Shown: piece by piece, positions 16,170 to 23,361 of the stretch
Layout: every line of letters starts with the position of its first letter
Position numbering within the stretch: position 1 is the stretch's first letter
From: Bacteroidales bacterium UBA5219
GTDB lineage: Bacteria; Bacteroidota; Bacteroidia; Bacteroidales; ML635J-15
Assembly (NCBI GenBank): GCA_002412425.1
Contig: DHVB01000069.1
Span: 1-23,361 of the forward strand
DNA length: 23,361 nt
Reading direction: 5' to 3'
Notes under the pieces: model-generated
What the model saw: only the letters and a program-made list of their open reading frames with translations
Database searches by the model: none
Told to the model about the DNA's origin: nothing
Translations under genes and position numbers: made by a program

Positions 16170-17228
16170 TTATTTTTCTTTACTTACTTTAGTGTTTATG
16201 TATAATAGTAAAAACACAGTGATGGGGTATAAGAAAAAGAGCCAAAGTTGTGAATATGCAATAGTAGAACTTTTTTGTATGAGACAAAATGCTAATACTA
16301 AACCTATAGAGTTTAACACAAAAAATACAAGTGCTATTATATCTGTTGGCAAACCTAAATAGTATAAGTGGTGAGTAGTATGATCTTTGCCTCCTATAAA
16401 AGGAGATTTTTTTCTTAATAGTCTATTTATAGTTACTGTTGTTGTATCAGTTATTAGTACTAAAAACGCTAAAAATACAATTAAAAACTGCATTGTATTA
16501 AATCCATATGAAAATTCAGTTATAGGGATAGCATTCCAGAAATATTTTATTCCTGCCCATGCTAATAATATTCCTAAAAATTGAGATCCATTATCTCCCA
16601 TATACATTTTTGATGGATGCCAATTATAAAATAAAAAGCTAAGTAAAGATGCTATTGTAGAAACTAATATTATTAAACTTAATATAGAATTTTCACATCC
16701 ATTAGCTATCAAGTATATTGCAACAGCAATAAAAATTGAAAGACTTGATGCTGACGAAACACCGTCCATATTGTCCAACATGTTTATAGAGTTCATTATT
16801 CCGACTACCCACAATATGGTTATTAGATAATTCATCCAGTCCATTGGGCTTATAATGATGTAAATACCGTTGTAAATTAATATTAGAGCACATACAATCT
16901 GTATTATAAATTTGAATATTGGCGATGTGTTTAAAATATCATCGGCTAAACCCATTAAAAATGATAATGTTACAACTAAAAAAAGGCTAATATATTCTTT
17001 TGAAAAGTATATGTTTTCTTTTAAAAATAAAATCACTATCATGGTTAACAAGAAAACAAAATAAAAACTTAGTCCACCAAATATTGGTTTTGATTGTGAG
17101 CTAAATCTTATAGCAGATTTGTTAGATTTCTTTACTGAAAATTTCAAAGGTCTTTTAATTAAAAAGTTATTTAAATAAAGACTAAAAAGAAAAGAAACAA
17201 TAAATGTTATTATTATAATGTAATTCAT
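16170..17228 (-). CDS. WecA/MraY-like undecaprenyl-phosphate sugar-1-phosphate transferase
   Basis: This 352-residue polytopic inner-membrane enzyme of the glycosyltransferase 4 (PNPT) family joins a sugar-1-phosphate from a UDP-sugar to undecaprenyl phosphate, the first step in building a lipid-linked glycan. Family motifs are in place: KPIFGGLSFY (48-56), the Mg-binding GLADD (93-97), NSINMLDNMDG (146-156), YMGDNGS (209-215) and the loop motif KDHTTHH (281-287). About ten to eleven hydrophobic segments are visible. The WecA-like NxxNxxDxxDG form and the polysaccharide neighbours favour a WecA-type enzyme for exopolysaccharide over MraY. Its ATG overlaps the stop codon of the Wzc-like gene (ATGA), implying coupled translation. 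The sugar it uses is unknown. Confidence 0.9.
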   Translation of the reverse strand: MNYIIIITFIVSFLFSLYLNNFLIKRPLKFSVKKSNKSAIRFSSQSKPIFGGLSFYFVFLLTMIVILFLKENIYFSKEYISLFLVVTLSFLMGLADDILNTSPIFKFIIQIVCALILIYNGIYIIISPMDWMNYLITILWVVGIMNSINMLDNMDGVSSASSLSIFIAVAIYLIANGCENSILSLIILVSTIASLLSFLFYNWHPSKMYMGDNGSQFLGILLAWAGIKYFWNAIPITEFSYGFNTMQFLIVFLAFLVLITDTTTVTINRLLRKKSPFIGGKDHTTHHLYYLGLPTDIIALVFFVLNSIGLVLAFCLIQKSSTIAYSQLWLFFLYPITVFLLLYINTKVSKEK

Positions 17229-19675
17229 TTTTTATTTTTTTTTCTAAACTTATTAAAAAATTTTGGTTTAGTTATTTCTTCTTCGCCGTAATATGAATTG
17301 TGGGTGTTGTTGAGATAACTAATTCCATAATAAGCGGTTTTTTTTGTATAGCCATAACCTGCTTTATATCCGTATCCGTAGCTTGCAATACTTTTTTCTA
17401 TACCATTAAGTACTATAGCTAAATTTTTTAATTGAATTGATTTAGAGAAATAGTTTAAATTATTTATAAATGCTCTTGGGCTATATCCAGCTCTCATCAC
17501 ATATAGTTGATTATCAGCTAAGCTATATGAAGTAAGGGCATCATTGACTATTCCAATAGGTGGGGTGTCTATAATAATAATATCATAATTTTGTTTTGCT
17601 TGCTCAATTAACATATTATACTTGTCTGAAAGAATAAATTCTCCTGGGTTTGGAGGCAAAGGTCCTGACGTAATAAAATCTAAACCTTCTAAAGAACTGT
17701 TGTTAATACATTCTTGGAAACTATTTTTACCAAGTAAAATGCTTGTAACTCCTTTAATATTTTCGACATTAAAGCATTGATTAAGTCTAGGCTTTCTTAA
17801 ATCAAGGTCTAAGATAATAACTTTTTTTCCCGACATTGCATAAATAGCTCCTATATTTAGTGCTAAAAATGTTTTTCCTTCTCCTGCAATCGTTGATGAA
17901 ACTGTTATTATTCTTGATTTATCTTTTATTGGGTAAAATTCTAAATTAGTCCTTATATTTCTAAAAGCTTCGCTTAGCATAGATTTGGGACGTAAATGAA
18001 CAACCATTTGGGAAACATCAAAGTTTGTTTTGCTAAGTGGAATGCCACCAACAACCGGAATGTTTGTATGATTAGTAATATCATCAATAGATAGAATTTT
18101 ATTATAAAGTAAATATTTAATTGCTAAGAAAATAAAAGATAAAACTAAAGAAATTAAAAAAGCAATTGTCATTATTGTTGAAAATATAGGAAAGTCGGGT
18201 GCTGAAGGAATATTTGCTTTTTCTAAAATTATATTGTTTGAAACATAGCCAGCTTGTGATATTAAAGTTTCTGCTTTTGATTTAATTAGTTGTGCATAAA
18301 AATCTTCGTTAATAGCATATAGCCTTTGAAGTCGTGCATATTCGATTTCATCATACTTAGATTCTTTAAAGGCTATGTTTTCAAGTTCTTTATTTTTCTT
18401 GATGAGTTCAGTTTTTTCTGCCTTAAGGCGATTTATTGTTGAGTTGGTAAAATCAATTATTGTCTCTTTTTTAGATTTTATTTGTTCATCTATGGTTTGA
18501 ATTTTGTGGCTATTAGACGTTAGGTCAAATAAAAGAATTTCTTTTTTATTTAATAATTCTTGTAGAGAATTAATCATCGCAGACAAAAATGCTTCAGACT
18601 TTTGTCCTGAAAGCATTGCTAAAAGTTCGTAAGTATTAATATCTGGATTTGAACGTAATTTATCTAACATTTTCTCTAAAGTCATAATCTCAAAATCAAC
18701 ATTTAAAAGCTTAGACTCTATATCAGATATTTGCGATGAATAAATATTTGTTTTATTAAAAATATATTCATCGCTTATGTTTGTAATATTATTTTGTTCT
18801 CTAAAGTTATGCAAATCTTTTTCGTTAGCATTAAGTTGGGTAAAAACATTTTCCATTTGTTGGTCAATGTATTTTATAATGTTGGTTGCAGATTCTTTCT
18901 TTTTGGCTTCATCAAACTCAATAAATTTTTCGGCTATTGTATTGGTAATTTCTGCTGCTTTTCTAGCATTAAATTCTTGATAAGTTATTTTAATAGTTCC
19001 GGCAGTTTCGTTAAGTATTTGAACATTAAGCCGTTTTGATAAGTTTTTTAATATTGTATTAGGGTTGTTTATGATGAAAAAATATAGAGATTTATTTTGT
19101 GGACTAAGTTCTAGTTCTAAATCTTTTTGCGATGGGAAATGAACATAAATTTCCATTCCATAAATAGTTTGCCATTCTTCTGGTTGGATTGTGTATTCAT
19201 ATTTTTCTGTTCCTAAAGTGTAGGAAATCAGGCATTTATAGTCTTTAAACTCTAAATCAATATTTTGGTCACATATTGCATTATTTGTAATATTATATTT
19301 AATTTCAAAAGGTGTGGAGCCATACAATTCTGTTGACAAAAATGTTCCTTTTCTAAAATAACTAATATCAAGTGGAAGTTCTGCAACAACTGTTTTTAAA
19401 AATTCGTTGGAGCGTATTAATTCTATTACTGGCGCTAGATTTTTGTCCACTAAATTAGAAGAAATGCCTAAAATTTGGTTTGTTTTATTTTCGTTTTTTA
19501 CTTGAATTATAGTTGATGTTTTAAAAATGGGGGTTGAATATCTATGAAAAGCAAAGCCAGCTCCTAAGCATATTAAAATCAATAGAACAACTACCCAAAT
19601 ATTTTTTTTAACTATAATTAAAAATGTTCTTGTGTCAAACTTTTGATTAAGTATAGATGTTTTATTTTCGTCCAT
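17225..19675 (-). CDS. Wzc-like polysaccharide chain-length regulator and BY-type tyrosine kinase
   Basis: This 816-residue inner-membrane protein couples polysaccharide polymerisation to export through cycles of autophosphorylation. A Wzz-type region is bounded by membrane segments at about 24-43 and 499-524, with a long periplasmic coiled coil between about 255 and 475. The cytoplasmic kinase has SEAFRNIRTN (ExxRxxR, 568-577), Walker A IAGEGKT (596-602), Walker A' ILDLDLRKP (621-629) and Walker B IIIIDTPP (699-706). The C-terminal tail (766-796) holds ten tyrosines, the expected phosphorylation cluster, followed by a basic end KKNKK. It is a single-chain (proteobacterial-style) kinase, not a split pair. 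It starts 5 bp after the Wza-like gene and overlaps the next gene by 4 bp, so the three are one transcription and translation unit. Confidence 0.94.
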   Translation of the reverse strand: MDENKTSILNQKFDTRTFLIIVKKNIWVVVLLILICLGAGFAFHRYSTPIFKTSTIIQVKNENKTNQILGISSNLVDKNLAPVIELIRSNEFLKTVVAELPLDISYFRKGTFLSTELYGSTPFEIKYNITNNAICDQNIDLEFKDYKCLISYTLGTEKYEYTIQPEEWQTIYGMEIYVHFPSQKDLELELSPQNKSLYFFIINNPNTILKNLSKRLNVQILNETAGTIKITYQEFNARKAAEITNTIAEKFIEFDEAKKKESATNIIKYIDQQMENVFTQLNANEKDLHNFREQNNITNISDEYIFNKTNIYSSQISDIESKLLNVDFEIMTLEKMLDKLRSNPDINTYELLAMLSGQKSEAFLSAMINSLQELLNKKEILLFDLTSNSHKIQTIDEQIKSKKETIIDFTNSTINRLKAEKTELIKKNKELENIAFKESKYDEIEYARLQRLYAINEDFYAQLIKSKAETLISQAGYVSNNIILEKANIPSAPDFPIFSTIMTIAFLISLVLSFIFLAIKYLLYNKILSIDDITNHTNIPVVGGIPLSKTNFDVSQMVVHLRPKSMLSEAFRNIRTNLEFYPIKDKSRIITVSSTIAGEGKTFLALNIGAIYAMSGKKVIILDLDLRKPRLNQCFNVENIKGVTSILLGKNSFQECINNSSLEGLDFITSGPLPPNPGEFILSDKYNMLIEQAKQNYDIIIIDTPPIGIVNDALTSYSLADNQLYVMRAGYSPRAFINNLNYFSKSIQLKNLAIVLNGIEKSIASYGYGYKAGYGYTKKTAYYGISYLNNTHNSYYGEEEITKPKFFNKFRKKNKK

Positions 19676-19680
19676 TTTTA

Positions 19681-20466
19681 TTATAATTGCTTAAGTTTAA
19701 AAAATACTCCATAAATTGTAACTAATGTTGTAATTAGTGTTAAGTATGGTGAGACTTCTCTTAATACTCTTGTGAAGTATTGTGGTCTGCTATCGATGTA
19801 AATAATATCGTTAGCTTCTAGCAAAATATTTGAACTTTTTAGTTCTTTAATATTTGAAATATTCCAATAAAAAACTTCGGGGTTTTGTGTTAAATTGCCA
19901 CGAATTAATTTTATTCTATATGAACGGCTAATATCCGTAACTCCTCCAACTTGTGCTATTGCTTCAATTAGGGTAAAATTATCATTCGGCATTTCAACAA
20001 CACTTGCTTTGGTTCCGCCGTCCATAAAAATCATTACTTTTCTATTAATAACTTGTACTAAAACAAAAGGTTCGATAAAATAGTTGCTATATTCTTTTTC
20101 AAGAAGTAATTCTGCTTCTCTTATTGTTTTGCCAGCAATATCAATTCTTCCTAATATTGGTAGTTTTATTTTACCATCAAATTCTACAAGAAATTCAAAT
20201 CCGTGTTGATTTCTTTGGTAATTAGCATTTGCATTAGCATTTTCCATACTACCTGTCCCAAAAAAAGATTCGCCTGTATTACTAACAACTCTTAAACCTA
20301 TTTTATCGAAAGGTTGGATAATATATTCATTTTTTGAAACTTCAAATTCAGATTTTGGATAATCTTTATCGGTCTTAAACATATCTGAGGGTCTGAGAAG
20401 ACGGCAAGAATTTCCAAAAAATATTGTTAATATTAAACTTGATATAAATAAAATCTTTATTTTCAT
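19681..20466 (-). CDS. Wza-like polysaccharide export lipoprotein (PES/SLBB domains)
   Basis: This 261-residue outer-membrane-associated export protein forms the periplasmic and outer end of a polysaccharide channel with the Wzc-like partner. A signal peptide ends at Cys21 (FFGNSC), a relaxed lipobox of a kind common in Bacteroidota. A polysaccharide export domain spans about 45-140 (YIIQPFDKIGLRV ... GKIKLPILGRIDIAGKT) and an SLBB-type domain about 145-225 (GGTKASVVEMP ... LIEAIAQVGGVTD ... LEANDIIYID). The C-terminus ends in a hydrophobic segment (about 238-258), which might be the membrane-spanning part. It is shorter than E. coli Wza, as usual for one-SLBB members. It is first in the export operon, with a candidate -7 element 25-32 bp upstream. 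Confidence 0.9.
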   Translation of the reverse strand: MKIKILFISSLILTIFFGNSCRLLRPSDMFKTDKDYPKSEFEVSKNEYIIQPFDKIGLRVVSNTGESFFGTGSMENANANANYQRNQHGFEFLVEFDGKIKLPILGRIDIAGKTIREAELLLEKEYSNYFIEPFVLVQVINRKVMIFMDGGTKASVVEMPNDNFTLIEAIAQVGGVTDISRSYRIKLIRGNLTQNPEVFYWNISNIKELKSSNILLEANDIIYIDSRPQYFTRVLREVSPYLTLITTLVTIYGVFFKLKQL

Positions 20467-20490
20467 GTAGTTTTATTAAATTCAATTATG

Positions 20491-20498
20491 CAAAAATA
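20491..20498 (-). promoter_or_regulatory. Possible -7 element for the polysaccharide export/uvrA operon
   Basis: On the minus strand TATTTTTG matches TAnnTTTG and lies 25 bp upstream of the ATG at 20466. No convincing TTTG is found 17-23 bp further upstream. It is the best candidate in the 178-bp divergent gap between the export operon and the PagL-like gene. Confidence 0.35.
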
Positions 20499-20595
20499 AA
20501 TAAATTTCTCATATTCCTTTTAATTTGTAGCTAATTTTTGCTTTTTAACTCTGATTTTATTAAACTCAAATTGTTGAATAAAATTTTTTTATAAA

Positions 20596-20626
20596 TTTAT
20601 ATTGTTAAATCTAGTTTTTATATTTG
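20596..20626 (+). promoter_or_regulatory. Promoter candidate for the PagL-like gene
   Basis: TTTA (20596-20599, one mismatch to TTTG) is followed after 19 bp by TATATTTG (20619-20626), a perfect TAnnTTTG. Transcription would begin near 20632, leaving a leader of about a dozen bases before the ATG at 20645. Confidence 0.5.
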
Positions 20627-20644
20627 TAAATAATTCTTGTATTG

Positions 20645-21742
20645 ATGAAACGATTGTTTATAATATTTATTATTTGCTTTGGTTGGAATATTGTTTATTC
20701 TCAGAGCTACAATTCTTATTATCATCAATTTGAGATGCGCGCAAATTATGGTCTAACTATTCCGCACCATACTTGCTTAAAATATTTAATAGAAAAAAAT
20801 ATTTATATAGGCGAAATAACTTATTCTATAAAAACAGATGGCTCAGAACCTTGGCAACATGTCTGGCGTTTTCCAGAATTAGGTGTTGGATATTTAATGG
20901 GTAGTCTTGGTAATATCAATGTATTTGGATTTTCACAATCTTTATACGCTTTTTATGGCGTGCCTATTGTCGAAACCGACAATTTTATTTTTAAATATCG
21001 CTTTGGTTGTGGCTTGGCTTATGTTAGCGAAAAATTTGACGCTAGAGCAAATTATTTTAATGTTGCTTTTGGGTCTTACTTGAATGCACATCTGCATTTT
21101 TCGCTTTTAGTTGATTATAAATTTCCAGATATACCTTTGTATCTAACTGCAGGATTTGCTTATAATCATTTTTCAAGTGGAGCAATCGAAACCCCAAATT
21201 TAGGTTTAAATCAAGTTACTGGTAATTTTGGGGTCAAATATATGTATTCTATGTATAATTATTCTTTACCTAAACGCACTGTGCCTTATCAGTATGATAA
21301 AGATTTTGAGTTTTCGGCATATTATGCCGTTTCGGTTAAAGAAAATTCTACTTATGAAAATAAAAAGTATATCATTAATTCTCTAATTTGTGATTTTGCT
21401 TCTCGCTTAAATAATCAAAGAAGTTTAGGTGTTGGATTAAATTTAATTTTTGACCCATCAATTAAACCTTTATTAGAAGAAGATTATACTGGCGCCCACA
21501 ATTTGCTTAGAGTTGGTGTTCATGCTATGCAAGAAGTTTATTTGACCGATGATTTGAGTGTGATTATGCACTTGGGAACTTATGCTTTTAATAAATATAA
21601 AGATGGGAAAAAAATATTGGTTTATTCAAAACTCGGTGTTAGATATACTTTTGCTGAAAGATATTTTGCCAATATAGTTTTAAAAACACATACAACAACT
21701 GCCGATTATATCGAATTTGGCTTAGGATTTAGAATTAACTAA
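20645..21742 (+). CDS. PagL-like acyloxyacyl hydrolase (lipid A 3-O-deacylase family) outer-membrane protein
   Basis: This 365-residue protein has a signal peptide ending at VYSQ and a series of amphipathic strands. The segment YNHFSSGAIETPNLGLN (174-190, counted from a longer TTG start; subtract one for the ATG used here) matches the PagL active-site region, with the His-x-Ser pair followed by a PN.G motif. PagL enzymes remove a 3-O-acyl chain from lipid A at the outer membrane. The PagL glutamate that lies 12 residues after the serine appears to be Asn here. The protein is about twice the length of Pseudomonas PagL, with an added C-terminal barrel-like half. I chose the ATG at 20645; the TTG at 20642 would add one residue. 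The stop codon overlaps that of the convergent OmpA-domain gene by 4 bp. The family is fairly sure; activity is inferred. Confidence 0.75.
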   Translation: MKRLFIIFIICFGWNIVYSQSYNSYYHQFEMRANYGLTIPHHTCLKYLIEKNIYIGEITYSIKTDGSEPWQHVWRFPELGVGYLMGSLGNINVFGFSQSLYAFYGVPIVETDNFIFKYRFGCGLAYVSEKFDARANYFNVAFGSYLNAHLHFSLLVDYKFPDIPLYLTAGFAYNHFSSGAIETPNLGLNQVTGNFGVKYMYSMYNYSLPKRTVPYQYDKDFEFSAYYAVSVKENSTYENKKYIINSLICDFASRLNNQRSLGVGLNLIFDPSIKPLLEEDYTGAHNLLRVGVHAMQEVYLTDDLSVIMHLGTYAFNKYKDGKKILVYSKLGVRYTFAERYFANIVLKTHTTTADYIEFGLGFRIN

Positions 21743-22632
21743 TTTTCTAAAACATGAATTTCAACTCTTCTATTTTGACTTTGTTCCCAAGAGTTTTGTT
21801 CACGTGGGTATAGTTTTTGACTTGAACCTACACCTTTATAAGTCATTCTTGAAGCCTCAATACCTCCTTTTCTTAAAAAAAGAAAAACTGCTTTAGCTCT
21901 ATTTAGACTTAAAGTATAAGTGCCGTCAGTATGATCGTAACCATCTGGTTCGGATTCATCTTGGCAACAAATGTGTCCAATAATTTCTATTTTTAAATTT
22001 GGATTCTCACGCATTAGTTGTAATAGTTCCATTAGGGGTTCTTCGGCTGTGGGCAAGAAAAATGGTGTACCACCTTTAAAATTTATATTTTTGATATTAA
22101 ATTTATTTCCTTTTACTAAATCTTCTGCTTTAATATTTGCTAAGTCTGTATGTTCTGTTTTTTTGTCAAATTTTGTTTCGAAACTTATAGTGTCTTGGTA
22201 AGTGTAGCTTTTAGTTTGTTCTTCAACGTTAAATGTAATAATAATTTCAGATTTTCTATGTTCTTTAATTCCTCTGTCCCTTTCATTTGTACGATTCTCA
22301 AAACTACTATTTTCATGTACAGACTTTCCTTGACAAGTGATTATTTTATCAGAATTGAAGCCTAAATTTATTAAAAATGTTTTAGTCGCATTTGCTCTTT
22401 GTTGAGAAAGCTTATCATTAAGTTCTTTACTTCCTAAGAAATCTGTATAAGCATATATTTCAATTTTATCAATTTTAGATAAGTCAACTTTATCAAACTC
22501 ATGTTTATACTTGTTTTCAATTTTATAACTATTTATATCAAAATATATGTAAAAGTTTTTGGCATCTTGAGCTTTAACTTCAAAACTTATTAAGCAAATT
22601 GCAATTAAAAAAACAATACTTTTTGACATCAT
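21739..22632 (-). CDS. Secreted protein with two OmpA-like peptidoglycan-binding domains
   Basis: This 297-residue protein has a signal peptide ending at EVKAQ and no barrel or membrane domain, followed by two OmpA/MotB-type domains. The first (about 27-135) has the TD..G....LS..RA pattern with Asp64 and Arg79 at the canonical 15-residue spacing for binding meso-diaminopimelate. The second (about 180-295) ends in a clear LSLNRAKAVFLFLRKGGI ... NRRVEIHV run, but its HTD motif is replaced by GHICC followed by an insertion, so the usual Asp is lacking there. A periplasmic wall-binding role is likely. Two in-frame ATGs occur, at 22632 and 22629. Its stop overlaps that of the convergent PagL-like gene. 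No partner is obvious. Confidence 0.85.
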   Translation of the reverse strand: MMSKSIVFLIAICLISFEVKAQDAKNFYIYFDINSYKIENKYKHEFDKVDLSKIDKIEIYAYTDFLGSKELNDKLSQQRANATKTFLINLGFNSDKIITCQGKSVHENSSFENRTNERDRGIKEHRKSEIIITFNVEEQTKSYTYQDTISFETKFDKKTEHTDLANIKAEDLVKGNKFNIKNINFKGGTPFFLPTAEEPLMELLQLMRENPNLKIEIIGHICCQDESEPDGYDHTDGTYTLSLNRAKAVFLFLRKGGIEASRMTYKGVGSSQKLYPREQNSWEQSQNRRVEIHVLEN

Positions 22633-22926
22633 AATTTTTAAATTTGTTATTTATTTAACTGTAAAATTAAAATTTTATTATTGATTTGACTGTGTTTTTT
22701 AGAAAAAATAGAGGTTTTATTGATGATTTTTATTTTTTTATAAATTAAAGTACAAAGTATTCGTTTGTTAAAGTGGTGGTTAGTAGGGGTTTAGAGTTTG
22801 TTTTTGTTGAGCAAAATTATGTTCAGATAAAAAAAATAAAATATTTATAAAAAAATGAGCGTAATTCAAAAAAAATGACTAATATTGCAATCCAAAAATT
22901 GTAAGGAATATTTAAAGTTTTTTGTA
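22633..22926. other. Divergent non-coding region between the OmpA-domain gene and rplS
   Basis: These 294 very AT-rich bases hold no gene of normal size. Near-matches to promoter elements occur on the plus strand, with TTTG at 22764-22767 and TAGAGTTTG at 22792-22800 (one base too many inside the -7 box, 24 bp apart), which could serve rplS. Two tiny overlapping open frames of 7 and 9 codons lie at 22855-22878 and 22875-22904. No riboswitch or tRNA fold was recognised. Confidence 0.4.
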
Positions 22927-23274
22927 ATGGAATTAATGAATATCGTAAATCAGAAAATGGCTATTGAAAAGGAATTTCCTAAGTTCAAAGCTGGAGACAC
23001 AATAACTGTTAGTTATAAAATTCGTGAAGGAAATAAAGAACGTATTCAGGAGTTCAGAGGAGTTGTTTTACAAATCAATGGTGAAGGTCGCACAGCTACT
23101 TTTACTGTTCGTAAAATGTCTGGGGCTTTTGGTGTTGAAAGAATTTTTCCATTTGCGTCGCCTTTTATTGATGCTATAACTGTTAATAAATATGGACGAG
23201 TTCGTCGCGCAAGAATATTTTATTTACGTGGACTTACAGGTAAAAAAGCTAGAATTAAAGAAAGAAGATTTTAA
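22927..23274 (+). CDS. rplS: 50S ribosomal protein L19
   Basis: L19 lies at the interface of the two ribosomal subunits. The 115-residue protein has the family hallmarks throughout: FKAGDTITVSYKIREGNKERIQ, FRGVVLQI, TFTVRKMSGAFGVERIFPFASPFID, and the C-terminal YLRGLTGKKARIKERRF. I chose the ATG at 22927 because it gives the same length as E. coli L19; an open frame reaching back to a TTG at 22885 would add 14 residues with no family support, and a second ATG at 22936 would trim three. The gene stands alone, without the rpsP-rimM-trmD neighbours seen in many other bacteria, and is followed 33 bp later by a strong terminator. Confidence 0.97.
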   Translation: MELMNIVNQKMAIEKEFPKFKAGDTITVSYKIREGNKERIQEFRGVVLQINGEGRTATFTVRKMSGAFGVERIFPFASPFIDAITVNKYGRVRRARIFYLRGLTGKKARIKERRF

Positions 23275-23306
23275 GATTAGTTTAGTTTATATTACTCATA
23301 AAAGCG

Positions 23307-23341
23307 AGACTGCTCAATTTATTTTGGGCAGTCTTTTTTTT
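23307..23341 (+). terminator. Rho-independent terminator of rplS
   Basis: GACTGCTCAA (23308-23317) pairs with TTGGGCAGTC (23324-23333) with a single G-T pair, around a 6-base loop, and a run of eight T residues follows directly. This is a textbook intrinsic terminator 33 bp after the rplS stop codon. Confidence 0.92.
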
Positions 23342-23361
23342 GGGATATTCGTTAAATTCAA

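Noticed and set aside
16170..17228. MraY of the main peptidoglycan pathway
   Set aside because: The NSINMLDNMDG and KDHTTHH motifs and the Wza/Wzc-like neighbours fit a WecA-type exopolysaccharide initiator better; no mur genes are nearby.
20467..20644. Small RNA or riboswitch in the divergent gap between the export operon and the PagL-like gene
   Set aside because: The 178 bp are plain AT-rich sequence with promoter-like elements and no stable hairpin that I could find.
22885..22926. Fourteen-residue N-terminal extension of L19 from a TTG start
   Set aside because: The L19 family starts where the ATG at 22927 does, giving 115 residues as in E. coli; the extension has no family match.

Overview
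The window is AT-rich chromosomal DNA from a member of the Bacteroidota. Several independent signs point there: PorP/SprF-family proteins, two different type IX secretion (T9SS) C-terminal sorting domains, SprB-type repeats, near absence of Shine-Dalgarno sequences, and promoter-like TTTG / TAnnTTTG elements ahead of several genes. Nothing here fixes the genus. No tRNA, rRNA, insertion sequence, phage gene or CRISPR array was found. Nearly every gene concerns the cell envelope or surface.

Left block (176-6569, minus strand). Transcription starts near a well-matched promoter at 6602-6631. The order is a 172-residue exported protein of unknown function, a 1303-residue surface protein with nine SprB-like repeats and a gliding-motility-type (T9SS type B) C-terminal domain, and two PorP/SprF paralogues. 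This resembles the sprB-sprF arrangement of gliding Bacteroidota: a large type B cargo with the PorP/SprF partners likely to be needed for its export or surface attachment. The last PorP/SprF gene may also have its own promoter at about 1138-1145.

Middle-left (6655-10797, minus). One very large secreted peptidoglycan amidase (PGRP/amidase_2 fold) carries two tandem jelly-roll-like modules, an FN3-like domain, Ig/HYR-like modules and a T9SS type A sorting tail. Divergent to it, at 10907-12355 on the plus strand, is a POT/PTR2-family proton-coupled peptide transporter.

Middle-right (12365-20466, minus). Five genes lie head to tail with gaps of 9 bp or less, or with short overlaps: a Wza-like polysaccharide export lipoprotein, a Wzc-like chain-length regulator and BY-kinase, a WecA/MraY-like lipid-linked sugar phosphotransferase, a membrane-anchored lytic transglycosylase, and UvrA. 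The set reads as an exopolysaccharide initiation and export unit, with a wall-remodelling enzyme and a DNA repair gene co-transcribed at its end.

Right block. At 20645-21742 (plus), divergent from the export operon, is a PagL-like lipid A deacylase-type barrel. Its stop codon overlaps that of a convergent double-OmpA-domain protein at 21739-22632 (minus). The window ends with ribosomal protein L19 (22927-23274, plus), followed by the one clear rho-independent terminator. The leftmost 175 bp are non-coding and hold a heptanucleotide repeat and two inverted repeats.
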